A stretch of DNA of 64,000 nucleotides from assembly GCA_014208095.1 (NCBI GenBank), contig JACHMT010000004.1, positions 372,001-436,000 on the forward strand. Reading direction: 5' to 3'. Below, piece after piece: positions 1 through 8,608 of this stretch (positions are counted from its first letter, which is position 1; each line of letters begins with the position of its first letter). The position numbers were made by a program, and so were the translations under genes. Origin of the DNA: Actinospineispora eucalypti. GTDB lineage: Bacteria; Actinomycetota; Actinomycetes; Mycobacteriales; Pseudonocardiaceae. Under the pieces are notes generated by a model. The model was not told where the DNA came from. It saw only the letters and a program-made list of their open reading frames with translations, and did no database searches.

Positions 1-1323
1 GGCGCCGACCAAAAGGTCGGTAAGCGCGTCCAGGGTGTCGTCGGCCAGGCGGTCCACGTGGCGCAGGATCAGCGTGCCCCTGGCCTCCAGGACCTCCTCG
101 CGCACGCTGTCCAACCAGGTCGGATCGGTGGGCGCGGTGTCAGCGTCGAACACCCGCAGGTGTCCGCCCGGGGTGTTCGCCAGGTGGGTCGCCCTGGCCA
201 CGGTGAGCTTGCCGGTTCCGGGCTCGCCCTCCAGCATCAGCCATTCGCCGGACCGGAAGTGCCGGCCGACCTCGTTGCGGCACTTGGTCCACAGCGCTCC
301 GCTGCCCACCATCCCGGGCAGGACGCCGCGCGGGGCGGGCAGTGCGGGCGGCGCGGCCGGCCCGGCGGGCAGGGTCTCGGCGGCGGAGAGCCGCACCTGC
401 ACCACACCGCCGATCACCGAGGCGTCGCTCCAGCTTGGCCGGCACTGCACCCGGGCCGTGACACCGGTGGGCAGCGGGCAGTCGAACTGGGTGACCTTGC
501 CGGTGGCCAGTGCGTCGGTGGCCAGCCCGAGCAGGGTCAGCTGGTCCCGGGGGTCGATCAGTGCGCGGGCGGCGTCGTTCAGCATCACCAGGTCGTGGCC
601 GAGTGCCACCACCGGGCCGCGACTGCGCTGGCAGGTGCGCAGGTAGTCCTGCAGCAGCGCCTGCTCGCGGCGGCCGGTGCGGTCCAGCAGCGCCTCCTCG
701 ATGCTGCGCGCGATGCTGGACGCGGCGGTGACCATCACCTGGTTGGCGTCCGCCCGCCAGCAGGTCAGGTCGACAACGCCGAGCACCTTGCCGCTGGTCG
801 GGTGGTGGATCGGCGCGCCCGCGCAGGCCAGTTCCTCCAGGTGTTCCACATAGTGCTCGTGCCCGAACACCTGCGCCGGTGCCTTGCCCTGCAGCGCGGT
901 GCCGATGCCGTTGGTGCCGGCGAACCGTTCCGCATAGCTGAACCCGGGGGCCAGCGAGACCCGGTCCAGGTGGCTCTGCAGCTTGCTGTCACCGGTGCGG
1001 CGCTCCAGCACGACGCCTTCGTCGTCGGTCAGGATCAGGCTCACCGACTCGCCGGAGAACTGCTCGCCGACCTCGGCCATGATCTTGTTCGCGCTGTCGG
1101 TGAGCAGGTCGGCGCGGGCCGGGGCGGCCTCGTAGGGCAGCTCGAACGGCTCGGCGGACACGCGGTAGTCCCGCGAGCGGATCCAGGACGCCAGGATCGG
1201 CTCGCGGACCACGCCCGGCCGCACGGCGGCCTCGGACTCGGTCAGGAACTGTTCTCGCGCACGAGCCAGCTCGCGGCTGGTGGACGGCCGCGAGGTGCGT
1301 GGTGGTGTGGGTGCGCCGGGCAA
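1..1323 (-). CDS. mimR: MimR/AcoR-like transcriptional activator (3' end off window)
   Basis: Likely activator of the divergent monooxygenase operon. The frame runs off the left edge, so 441 codons are visible and the C-terminal DNA-binding part is missing. The TTG start at 1323 has AGGAGG six bases upstream. About residues 70-210 form a GAF-like sensor (motifs ERFAGTNGIGTAL and HYVEHLEELACAGAPIH, typical of AcoR/MimR proteins). An AAA-like domain follows with a Walker A variant GEPGTGKLT at about residue 366. Only about 41 residues separate it from the Walker B-like strand GTLILRHVDRL, so no GAFTGA sigma-54 contact loop is present and the Walker B acidic pair is RH. Mycobacterial MimR activates mimABCD in response to acetone; that role here is inferred from position and domains. 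Confidence 0.82.
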   Translation of the reverse strand, partial: MPGAPTPPRTSRPSTSRELARAREQFLTESEAAVRPGVVREPILASWIRSRDYRVSAEPFELPYEAAPARADLLTDSANKIMAEVGEQFSGESVSLILTDDEGVVLERRTGDSKLQSHLDRVSLAPGFSYAERFAGTNGIGTALQGKAPAQVFGHEHYVEHLEELACAGAPIHHPTSGKVLGVVDLTCWRADANQVMVTAASSIARSIEEALLDRTGRREQALLQDYLRTCQRSRGPVVALGHDLVMLNDAARALIDPRDQLTLLGLATDALATGKVTQFDCPLPTGVTARVQCRPSWSDASVIGGVVQVRLSAAETLPAGPAAPPALPAPRGVLPGMVGSGALWTKCRNEVGRHFRSGEWLMLEGEPGTGKLTVARATHLANTPGGHLRVFDADTAPTDPTWLDSVREEVLEARGTLILRHVDRLADDTLDALTDLLVGA

Positions 1324-1497
1324 ACAGGGCCTCCTCGCCCGCTCGACGGTACCGGGAACACGTCAAGAACGGTAGGGCGAGGGAGAACGCATAAGCGTCT
1401 CATGATGAGACCGCTCGATAGGCGAACGCCCGGTGTGATTTGAGGCACGAGGCCGGCGAGCGTCCGGACCCACCCGCGTACGGGTAGAGGAGTGGCC
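1324..1497. promoter_or_regulatory. Divergent promoter region mimR-like / prmA
   Basis: Gene-free 174 bp between the divergent starts of the regulator and prmA. It contains a perfect palindrome at 1397-1411 (GTCTCA, TGA, TGAGAC), the best candidate binding site for the activator. No convincing -35/-10 pair was found by eye. A ribosome binding site (AGAGGAG, 1486-1492) precedes the prmA ATG. Confidence 0.5.
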
Positions 1498-3156
1498 ATG
1501 AGTCGCCAGAGCGTGGCAAGGGCTCACCAGAAGATCCAGGAACTCTCCTGGGAACCGATGTACCACACGCCGTACCAGAAGTACGGCACCGATTACACCT
1601 TCCAGAAGGCGCAGAAGAAGGACCCGCTGAAGCAGGTGCTGCGGTCCTATTTCCCGATGCAGGAAGAGAAGGACCACCGGGTTTACGGCGCGCAGGACGG
1701 CGCCATCCGGGGCAACATGTTCCGCCAGGTGCAGGAACGCTGGCTGGAATGGCAGAAGCTGTTCCTGTCCATCATTCCGCTGCCGGAGATCTCGGCCGCC
1801 CGGTCGATGCCGATGCTGTTCCACACGGTGCCCAACCCGGAGCTGCACAACGGCCAGGCCATTCAGATGATCGACGAGGTTCGGCACTCCACGATCCAGC
1901 AGAACCTCAAGCGCCTCTACATGAACAACTACATCGACCCGGCGGGTTTCAACTCGAGCCTGCGGAATTTCCACAACGACTACTGCGGGACGATCGGCCG
2001 GCAGTTCGCCGAGGGTTTCATCACCGGTGACGCCATCACCGCGGCCAGCATCTACCTCACCATCGTGGCCGAGACGGCGTTCACCAACACACTGTTCGTG
2101 GCCATGCCGGCGGAGGCGGCGGCGAACGGCGACTACCTGTTGCCGACGGTGTTCCACTCGGTGCAGTCCGACGAGTCGCGGCACATTTCCAACGGTTACG
2201 CCACGCTGCTCATGGCGCTTTCCGACGAGGCCAACCACCAACTGCTCGAGCGTGACCTGCGCTATGCGTGGTGGAACAATCACGCGGTGGTTGACGCCGC
2301 GATCGGCACATTCATCGAGTACGGCACCAAGGACCGCCGCAAGGACCGCGAATCGTACGCGGAAATGTGGCGGCGGTGGATCTACGACGACTACTACCGC
2401 TCGTACCTTGTGCCGCTGGAGAAGTACGGCCTGGTAATTCCGCACGACCTCATCGAGGAGTCCTGGAACCGCATTTGGCACAAGGGCTACGTGCACGAGG
2501 TGGCGCAGTTCTTCGCCACCGGCTGGCTGGCCAACTACTGGCGCATCGACCCGATGACCGACGAAGACTTCGAATGGTTCGAGTACAAGTACCCGGGCTG
2601 GTACGACCGATACGGAAAGTGGTGGGAGAACTACAACCGGTTGTCCACGCCTAACGGACACAACCCGATCGTCTTCGAGGACGTCGACTACGTGTACCCG
2701 AACCGCTGCTGGACCTGCATGGTGCCCTGCCTGATCCGGCAGGACATTTGCACGGCTGAGGTGGACGGCGTGCACCGCACCTACTGCAGCGAGACCTGCA
2801 AGTGGACCGACGTCACCGCGTTCCGGCCCACCTACCAGGGCCGCAACACGCCGAACATGGGCCGGCTGGTCGGCCACCGCGAGTGGGAGACCCTGTACCA
2901 CGGCTGGAACTGGGCCGACGTGGTCGCGGACATGGGCTTCGTGCGCGACGACGGCAAGACCATGACCGCCCAGCCGCACCTGAACCTGGACCCGTCCAAG
3001 ATGTGGACGCTCGACCACCTGCGCCGGTGCCCACCCCTGCAGAGCCCGAACGTCCTCTTCAACGAGATGACGGACGCGCAGCGGGACGCCTTCGTGGCCG
3101 ACTACCGCCGCCAAGGCCCCGCCGGCCGCCCCGCCCCGGCCAACCCCACCCCCTAA
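1498..3156 (+). CDS. prmA: Soluble diiron monooxygenase hydroxylase large (alpha) subunit
   Basis: Catalytic subunit (552 aa) of a four-component propane/phenol-type monooxygenase that inserts one oxygen atom into a small organic substrate. The six diiron ligands are all present: E97, E127, H130, E192, E226 and H229. Each is exactly 17 residues before its counterpart in soluble methane monooxygenase (E114, E144, H147, E209, E243, H246). Near residue 404 a cysteine cluster (CWTCMVPC, then YCSETC) is typical of the PrmA/MimA branch. I chose ATG 1498, five bases after AGAGGAG, over the in-frame GTG at 1492, which overlaps that site. First gene of an operon with prmBCD. Substrate (propane, acetone or phenol) cannot be decided from sequence alone. 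Confidence 0.95.
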   Translation: MSRQSVARAHQKIQELSWEPMYHTPYQKYGTDYTFQKAQKKDPLKQVLRSYFPMQEEKDHRVYGAQDGAIRGNMFRQVQERWLEWQKLFLSIIPLPEISAARSMPMLFHTVPNPELHNGQAIQMIDEVRHSTIQQNLKRLYMNNYIDPAGFNSSLRNFHNDYCGTIGRQFAEGFITGDAITAASIYLTIVAETAFTNTLFVAMPAEAAANGDYLLPTVFHSVQSDESRHISNGYATLLMALSDEANHQLLERDLRYAWWNNHAVVDAAIGTFIEYGTKDRRKDRESYAEMWRRWIYDDYYRSYLVPLEKYGLVIPHDLIEESWNRIWHKGYVHEVAQFFATGWLANYWRIDPMTDEDFEWFEYKYPGWYDRYGKWWENYNRLSTPNGHNPIVFEDVDYVYPNRCWTCMVPCLIRQDICTAEVDGVHRTYCSETCKWTDVTAFRPTYQGRNTPNMGRLVGHREWETLYHGWNWADVVADMGFVRDDGKTMTAQPHLNLDPSKMWTLDHLRRCPPLQSPNVLFNEMTDAQRDAFVADYRRQGPAGRPAPANPTP

Positions 3157-3269
3157 CCCAGCCCCATATCGCGGGTTTGACCACGTCATGTCGCTGATTT
3201 CACCAGCGACATGAACTGGTCGAACCCGCGATATGAGCTGGGGAAATCAGCGACATAGGGAGTTTGGGG
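3157..3269. repeat. Long hairpin between prmA and prmB (family A repeat fragment)
   Basis: The prmA-prmB gap holds a nested inverted repeat. Outer arms are 3165-3183 and 3217-3235 (19 nt, one mismatch, beginning CATATCGCGGGTT). Inner arms are 3187-3196 and 3204-3213 (CATGTCGCTG and its complement) around a 7-nt loop. The outer arm matches the CCCATATCGCGGGTTT motif seen at both ends of the 59.3 kb element. It starts eight bases after the prmA stop. Inside an operon it could act as partial terminator, RNA processing site or 3' stabiliser of prmA mRNA. The prmB ribosome site (AGGGAG, 3256-3261) follows. Confidence 0.8.
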
Positions 3270-4304
3270 ATGGGCGATCGGCATGTGGTGCGGTTTGAGC
3301 CGGTGGGGGTGGAGATCACTGTCGGGGAGGACCAGACGATTTTGCGGGCGGCGGCCGAGCAGGGCGTCATGCTCATGCACGGGTGCAAGGAAGGGCAGTG
3401 CGCCGCTTGTAAGTCGTTCATTCTCGACGGCGAGGACGTGGAGCTGGACCGGTACTCCACGTTCGCGCTGCCCGACTACGAGCGGGAAGAGGGCTACACC
3501 CTGCTCTGCCGGGCGCACGCGTACGAGGACCTCACCATCGAGCTGCTCAACTACGACGAGGAGATGATCAGGTCCGGGTTGCCGATCGTGAGCGCCACCG
3601 CGACCGTGGTCGCCAACGAGCCGGTCACCCGGGACATGCGCCGGCTGGTGCTGCGCCTCGAGCAACCAGAAGAGATCAAGTTCTTCCCCGGGCAGTACGT
3701 GGACATCCGGGTCCCGGGCACCGACGAGCACCGTTCGTTCTCCATGGCCAACACGCCGGGCGGCCGCGAGCTGGAGTTCGTGATCAAGGTGTACCCGGGC
3801 GGGCTGTTCTCCGAGCGGCTGGACACCGAGATCGAACTCGGTGACCGGCTGGAGCTCGCCGGCCCGTTCGGGGTGTTCACGCTGCGGGAGAGCCACCAGG
3901 CGGAGCTGGTCTTCCTCGGCGGCGGGGCCGGCATGGCGCCGATCCTGTCCCTGCTGCGGTCCATGTCCGAGCGGGGCATCGACCGCAAGGCCACCTTCTA
4001 CTACGGCGCACGCACCCGGGCCGACCTGTGTTTCGAGGGCGAGCTGCGTGAGCTGGAGCGCACCCTGCCGGGGTTCCGGTACGTCCCGGCGCTTTCCGAG
4101 GACGAGTGGGACGGCGAGACCGGCCTGATCACCGACGTGGTCAGGCAGCGGGAGGGCGACCTCACCGGGCGGGACGCCTACGTCTGCGGCCCGCCGCCGA
4201 TGGTCGAGGCGGCCATGCCGCTGCTGAGCCGGCTGGGCGTCGACGAATCACGCATCTACTACGACAAGTTCACCACCACCGGAGAAGCCGGAGACAAGCC
4301 ATGA
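3270..4304 (+). CDS. prmB: Monooxygenase NADH-dependent reductase component
   Basis: Electron-transfer reductase (344 aa) that passes electrons from NADH through FAD and a [2Fe-2S] centre to the hydroxylase. The N-terminal plant-type ferredoxin domain has C39, C44, C47 and C80. The FAD domain has RSFS at 155-158, and the NAD domain has GGGAGMAP at 217-224. Length and order match reductases of soluble diiron monooxygenases. ATG 3270 is chosen because AGGGAG lies eight bases upstream; the in-frame TTG 3264 is too close. Its stop overlaps the prmC start as ATGA. It is separated from prmA by the hairpin, which may set its level below that of the hydroxylase. Confidence 0.95.
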   Translation: MGDRHVVRFEPVGVEITVGEDQTILRAAAEQGVMLMHGCKEGQCAACKSFILDGEDVELDRYSTFALPDYEREEGYTLLCRAHAYEDLTIELLNYDEEMIRSGLPIVSATATVVANEPVTRDMRRLVLRLEQPEEIKFFPGQYVDIRVPGTDEHRSFSMANTPGGRELEFVIKVYPGGLFSERLDTEIELGDRLELAGPFGVFTLRESHQAELVFLGGGAGMAPILSLLRSMSERGIDRKATFYYGARTRADLCFEGELRELERTLPGFRYVPALSEDEWDGETGLITDVVRQREGDLTGRDAYVCGPPPMVEAAMPLLSRLGVDESRIYYDKFTTTGEAGDKP

Positions 4305-5479
4305 CCGCCACGCAGCCACGGTCCGTGCCGAAGGTCCAGTTCACCGACGCCGAGGCCGGGGCCAAGGAGTTTCCCGACTCGAACGCGCGAAGGTACAACT
4401 ACTTCACGCCGGCCAAGCGCAAGCAGTCGCACTACGAGGACGTCACCGTCGAGGTGCAGCCGGACCCCCGGCACTACCTGTCCCAGGGCTGGATCTACGG
4501 GTTCGCCGACGGCTCGCGGGGCTACCCGCTGAACTGGACCAAGCTCAAGGCCTGGGGCGTGGACAACCCCGAGCCCAACCGGGGCGTGGGCACCGGCGGC
4601 GGGGGCAAGGACCTGGTCTGGCCGGCGCACGGTTGGCACGAGTTCCGCGACCCCAACGAAGAGTGGGAGATGACCCTCTACCGGTACGGCGCGAACGTCG
4701 TCCGGCAGGTGAACCAGAACATCGAGAACGCCCGGAGCGAGAAGGCGTTCGAGCAGTGGAACCCGAACTGGGTGCACTTCGTGGAGAACCACGTCGGCGC
4801 GTGGATGCACATCGAGCACATCCTCGGCCTGTACGTGTTCAGTCACGCCAACCGCTCCGGCCCGACCAACATGCACAACACCGCCATAGCCGTGAACGGC
4901 ATGCACAAGATCCGGTTCGCCCAGGACCTGGCCCTGTACAACCTGACCCTGACCGAGGAGATCGACGGGTTCGACGGCGCGGCACACCTGAAGGCCTGGA
5001 ACGAGGACCCGGTCTGGCAGGGCGCCCGCCGGGTGACCGAGGCGCTCACCGCGGTGGAGGACGACTGGGGTGAGTCGATCTTCGCGGCGAATGTGGTGTT
5101 CGAGCCGCTGGTCGGCGAGCTGTTCCGCAGCGGCCTGGTGCAGCAGTGCGCCGCCGGCAACGGCGACTTCGTCACCCCGACCGTCGTGGGCGTCGGCGAG
5201 TACGACTACTCGCAGCGCGACCTGCGGATGAGTGTGGCGATGTTCCAGCCGCGGGTCGTGGACAAGGAGTTCGCCGCGCACAACGTGGAAATCATGAACG
5301 GCTGGCTGGCCAACTGGGTGCCGCAATGCCTGGAAGCGGCCCGCGCGATGCAACCGCTGTGGTCGTTGCCCGACAACAAACCACCGCGATTCGAGGACTC
5401 CTTGGACCGGGCGAAGAAACGGTTCACCGGAATTCTGTCCGAACTCGGCCTGGACGTACCGAAGGAGCTGTCACAGTGA
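4301..5479 (+). CDS. prmC: Diiron monooxygenase hydroxylase small (beta) subunit
   Basis: Structural beta subunit of the hydroxylase (392 aa), expected to pair with PrmA; this family has the ferritin-like fold but lacks a complete diiron site. The segment around WVHFVENHVGAWMHIEH and the tail LSELGLDVPKELS are typical of PrmC/MimC. The ATG at 4301 overlaps the prmB stop by four bases, with GGAG about eight bases upstream. The prmD start overlaps its stop as GTGA, so prmB, prmC and prmD are translationally coupled. Confidence 0.93.
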   Translation: MTATQPRSVPKVQFTDAEAGAKEFPDSNARRYNYFTPAKRKQSHYEDVTVEVQPDPRHYLSQGWIYGFADGSRGYPLNWTKLKAWGVDNPEPNRGVGTGGGGKDLVWPAHGWHEFRDPNEEWEMTLYRYGANVVRQVNQNIENARSEKAFEQWNPNWVHFVENHVGAWMHIEHILGLYVFSHANRSGPTNMHNTAIAVNGMHKIRFAQDLALYNLTLTEEIDGFDGAAHLKAWNEDPVWQGARRVTEALTAVEDDWGESIFAANVVFEPLVGELFRSGLVQQCAAGNGDFVTPTVVGVGEYDYSQRDLRMSVAMFQPRVVDKEFAAHNVEIMNGWLANWVPQCLEAARAMQPLWSLPDNKPPRFEDSLDRAKKRFTGILSELGLDVPKELSQ

Positions 5480-5850
5480 CCACGTTCAAAACGGTGGAAA
5501 GCCCGTTCAAGGCGGACAACACCGCATCCAACATGTGTGGCTTCACATTGATGAACAACCAGGTCGGGGCGGTCGTGGCCAGCGTTATGCAAAAGCTGGA
5601 CAACGTCACGGTGACCCCGCTCCCTTCCATGATCCGGGTGGACGGCAAGGGCCGGTTCGACGTGGTCTACGCCGATATCGACGAGGCCGCGGGCGAGGAA
5701 GAGGGCTGGTTCGACGCGGCCGAGTTCGAGGAGAACATGTCCACCCACTACGGCCGGATGATTCACGAGGACGACCGGACGATCATGTTTGCCAATCCGG
5801 AGGACGCGGCCGACTACATCGGTTTCGACCTCACCGCCAAGGGGGCGTGA
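5476..5850 (+). CDS. prmD: Monooxygenase coupling/effector protein
   Basis: Small cofactor-free coupling protein (124 aa) of the MmoB/DmpM/PrmD family, which binds the hydroxylase and tunes electron flow and substrate access. The NNQVGAVVASVM segment and the central VTVTPLPSMIRVDGKG strand region are characteristic. GTG 5476 overlaps the prmC stop, with AAGGAG eight bases upstream. The amidohydrolase start follows after three bases. Confidence 0.92.
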   Translation: MTTFKTVESPFKADNTASNMCGFTLMNNQVGAVVASVMQKLDNVTVTPLPSMIRVDGKGRFDVVYADIDEAAGEEEGWFDAAEFEENMSTHYGRMIHEDDRTIMFANPEDAADYIGFDLTAKGA

Positions 5851-5853
5851 GTC

Positions 5854-6900
5854 ATGTACGAAAAAGATGGTGAGAAGTACTTCGTGGTCGATTCCCACGC
5901 GCATTTCTGGGACGCCAGCCGGGGCAACTGGGTGCCCGGCGCGGAGAATTACGCCAAGGGCTGGATCGACTGTTTCTACGGCTACCACCAGCTGGCCCCG
6001 CCGGAGACCCACTGGGAATGGGACGAGTTCGTGCAGGTCTCCGAGGACCGGTTCGTGCAGGACATGTTCGTGGACGGCCATGTGGACGTGGCCATCTTCC
6101 AGTCCACCTATCTGACCGAGTGGTACCGGACCGGGTTCAACACCGCCGCGCGCAACCACGTCCTCACCGAGAAGTACCCGGACAAACTCATCACCAACGG
6201 CCGCTGGGACCCGAGGGACGGGGACGCCGGCCTGAAGCAGCTGGAGGAGGACCACAAGCGGTACAACCTCAAGGGCGTGAAGCTCTACAGCGCCGAGTGG
6301 CGGGAGGGCTCGCGCGGCTGGAAGCTGACCGACCCGGAGGCGTACCGGTTCCTGGAGCGCTGCCAGGAGCTGGGCATCCGCAACCAGCACGTCCACAAGG
6401 GCCCGACCATCTGGCCGCTGGACAAGGACGCCTTCGACGCCGCCGACGTGGACCAGGCGGCGACCGACTTCCCGGCGCTCAACTTCATCGTGGAGCACGC
6501 GGGGATCCCGCGCATCGACGACTTCTGCTACATGGCCGTGCAGGAGCCGAACGTGTACGCCGGTTGTTCGGTGGTGATCGGCGCGCTGATGCACGCCCGG
6601 CCCAAGTTCTTCGCCCGGGTGATGGGTGAGCTGCTGTTCTGGGTCGGCGAGGACCGGATGACCTTCGGCGGCGACTACAACATCTGGACGCCGAAGTGGC
6701 AGGTGGAGGGCTTCGTGGACTGGCAGATGCCGGACGACGAGGCGTTCGACGACTACCCGAGGCTGACCACCGCCAGCCGGAAGAAGATCCTCGGGCTGAA
6801 CGCGGCCAAGCTGTACGACATCCCGGTGCCGGCGGAGTGCCAGCTCCCCGCGCCCGAGATCCCGAAGCAGCCCGAAGCGCCGGCCGAGCAGCTGGCGTGA
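5854..6900 (+). CDS. Amidohydrolase-2 family metal-dependent hydrolase
   Basis: TIM-barrel metallohydrolase (348 aa). The N-terminal metal motif DSHAHFWD places H15 and H17. Further likely ligands lie in HVHKG, VEHAG and FGGDYN. A homologue occupies this position in mycobacterial mim loci, between the coupling protein and the alcohol dehydrogenase, and its role there is not settled as far as I know. It might hydrolyse or decarboxylate an oxidation product, or assist metal-centre maturation. The downstream DUF59 gene overlaps its stop as GTGA, so it belongs to the operon. Confidence 0.85.
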   Translation: MYEKDGEKYFVVDSHAHFWDASRGNWVPGAENYAKGWIDCFYGYHQLAPPETHWEWDEFVQVSEDRFVQDMFVDGHVDVAIFQSTYLTEWYRTGFNTAARNHVLTEKYPDKLITNGRWDPRDGDAGLKQLEEDHKRYNLKGVKLYSAEWREGSRGWKLTDPEAYRFLERCQELGIRNQHVHKGPTIWPLDKDAFDAADVDQAATDFPALNFIVEHAGIPRIDDFCYMAVQEPNVYAGCSVVIGALMHARPKFFARVMGELLFWVGEDRMTFGGDYNIWTPKWQVEGFVDWQMPDDEAFDDYPRLTTASRKKILGLNAAKLYDIPVPAECQLPAPEIPKQPEAPAEQLA

Positions 6901-7586
6901 CCACGCACGCCGACGTGATCGCCGCGCTGGACACGGTGCGCGACCCCGAGCTGGACACCTCCATCGTCGAGCTGGAGTTCGTCTCGGAAGCCACCGTGTC
7001 CGGCGCGGGCGTGGCTCGTGTGCGGCTGCGCCTGCCCACGTTCTTCTGCGCGCCCAACTTCGCCTTCCTGATGGTCGCCGACGCCTACGACGCGGTGTCC
7101 GCCGTTCCCGGCGTCACGCAAACGGAGATCGTGCTGGAGGACCACTTCGCCGCGCCGACGATCAACGAGGGCGTGGCCGCGCGGGCCGGTTTCGTGCGCA
7201 CCTTCGACGGCGAGGCGGTCGACGAGCTGCACGAGCTGCGGGCGTTCTTCATCCGCAAGGCCATGCTGGCCGGCCAGGACCGGGTGGCCCGGCCCTTGCT
7301 CGCGGACGGGTTCACCCCGGACGACCTGGCGCGCGCCACGCTGGGTGATGTTCCGCCGACCGACGACCGGGAAAGGCTCCGGGAACGCCGCCGTGAGCTG
7401 GGCATTCCAGCGGACGACCAGGCGGCGCTGCTGGTCGACGAGCACGGCGCGCCGATCACCCCGGACGGGGTTCCGCTGCATCTGCGCCGGGTACGCAGCA
7501 CCCGGGTCAACATCGAAGCCAACACCGGGCAGTGCCTGAGTTTGCTGGCCGCCCGCTACCCAGACATGGTCAAGGAGTCGCGATGA
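6897..7586 (+). CDS. DUF59/MIP18-like iron-sulfur or metal-centre assembly protein
   Basis: A 229-aa protein. Its first ~90 residues resemble the DUF59 fold: VIAALDTVRDPELDTSIVEL near residues 6-25 matches the LDPEI...IVDLG signature, followed by a cysteine in TFFCAPNF. DUF59 proteins (PaaD, SufT, MIP18) help deliver Fe-S clusters or iron to targets. The remaining ~130 residues are unfamiliar and basic/acidic. GTG 6897 overlaps the upstream stop, and its own stop overlaps the dehydrogenase ATG. In this operon the natural clients are the PrmB [2Fe-2S] centre or the PrmA diiron site (inference). Confidence 0.75.
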   Translation: MTTHADVIAALDTVRDPELDTSIVELEFVSEATVSGAGVARVRLRLPTFFCAPNFAFLMVADAYDAVSAVPGVTQTEIVLEDHFAAPTINEGVAARAGFVRTFDGEAVDELHELRAFFIRKAMLAGQDRVARPLLADGFTPDDLARATLGDVPPTDDRERLRERRRELGIPADDQAALLVDEHGAPITPDGVPLHLRRVRSTRVNIEANTGQCLSLLAARYPDMVKESR

Positions 7587-8608
7587 GAGCGGTGCGGTTG
7601 CACGACTACCACAAGCAGCCGGTGGTGGAGCAGGTTCCGGACCCGACCATCCAGGGGCCGCTGGACGTGATCGTGAAGATCGGCGGGGCCGGCGTCTGCC
7701 GCACCGACCTGCACATCATCGAGGGCCAGTGGGCCGAGGCGATGGCCCCGGAGCTGCCGTACACCATCGGCCACGAGAACGCCGGCTGGATCGCCGAGGT
7801 CGGCGCGGGTGTCACCAACGTGGCCGTGGGCGACACGGTGATCCTGCACCCGCAGCCGTCCTGCGGGCTGTGCCTGGCCTGCCGGTCCGGGCGGGACATG
7901 CAGTGCGAGAACGCGTTCTTCCCCGGGCTTTCCGACAACGACGGCGGCATGGCCGAGTACCTGCGCACCACCGCGCGCGCGTGCGTGAAGCTGAACCCGG
8001 ACACCCGGCCCGCCGACGTGGCCGCGCTGGCCGACGCCGGCATCACCGCCTACCACGCGGTGCGCAAGTCGGTGCCGATGCTCTATCCGGGCACGTCGGC
8101 GGTGGTGCAGGGCGCCGGCGGGCTGGGCCACATCGGCATCCAGTGCCTGGCCGCGCTCACCGCGACGAAGATCATCGTAGTGGACCGGAACCCGGACGCA
8201 CTGGCGCTGGCGCGGGAGATCGGGGCCGATGAAACGGTCCTGGCCGACGGCTCGCATGTGGCCGCCGTACAAGAACTCACCGGCGGGGGCGCCACCGTGG
8301 TGTTCGACTTCGTCGCCGAGCAGGGCGCCGAGCTGGACGCCTGGGCCATGACCGCGCCGGCCGGCGCGCAGTTCATCATCGGCTACGGCGGCGAGTTCAA
8401 GGCCCCCACGCTGGACTTCGTGGCCGGCGAGAAGAACGTCATCGGCAACATCGTCGGCACCTACAACGACCTGGCCGAGCTGATGGTGCTGGCCCAGGCC
8501 GGCAAGGTCACCCTGCACACCCGGCAGTACCCGCTGGACAACGCCGTCGAGGCGCTGGACGACCTGGACAACGGCCGGGTACGCGGCCGCGCGGTGCTGG
8601 TGCCGTAA
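7583..8608 (+). CDS. prmE: Zinc-dependent NAD alcohol dehydrogenase
   Basis: Medium-chain dehydrogenase (341 aa). Catalytic zinc residues include C39 and H64-E65 (GHENAG). The structural zinc is held by C94, C97, C100 and C108. The Rossmann motif is GAGGLGHIG. In prm/mim loci this enzyme is thought to oxidise the alcohol made by the monooxygenase, for example 2-propanol to acetone. It has AAGGAG six bases before the ATG, overlaps the DUF59 stop (ATGA), and its stop overlaps the chaperonin ATG (TAATG). Confidence 0.92.
   Translation: MRAVRLHDYHKQPVVEQVPDPTIQGPLDVIVKIGGAGVCRTDLHIIEGQWAEAMAPELPYTIGHENAGWIAEVGAGVTNVAVGDTVILHPQPSCGLCLACRSGRDMQCENAFFPGLSDNDGGMAEYLRTTARACVKLNPDTRPADVAALADAGITAYHAVRKSVPMLYPGTSAVVQGAGGLGHIGIQCLAALTATKIIVVDRNPDALALAREIGADETVLADGSHVAAVQELTGGGATVVFDFVAEQGAELDAWAMTAPAGAQFIIGYGGEFKAPTLDFVAGEKNVIGNIVGTYNDLAELMVLAQAGKVTLHTRQYPLDNAVEALDDLDNGRVRGRAVLVP

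Noticed and set aside
1363..3189. A 600-codon open frame antisense to prmA
   Set aside because: Mirror of a high-GC gene; no family motif, and prmA has all six diiron ligands in the other strand.
6897..7586. Assignment as PaaD
   Set aside because: Only the DUF59 start matches; the C-terminal two thirds differ and the context is the monooxygenase, 47 kb from paaABC.
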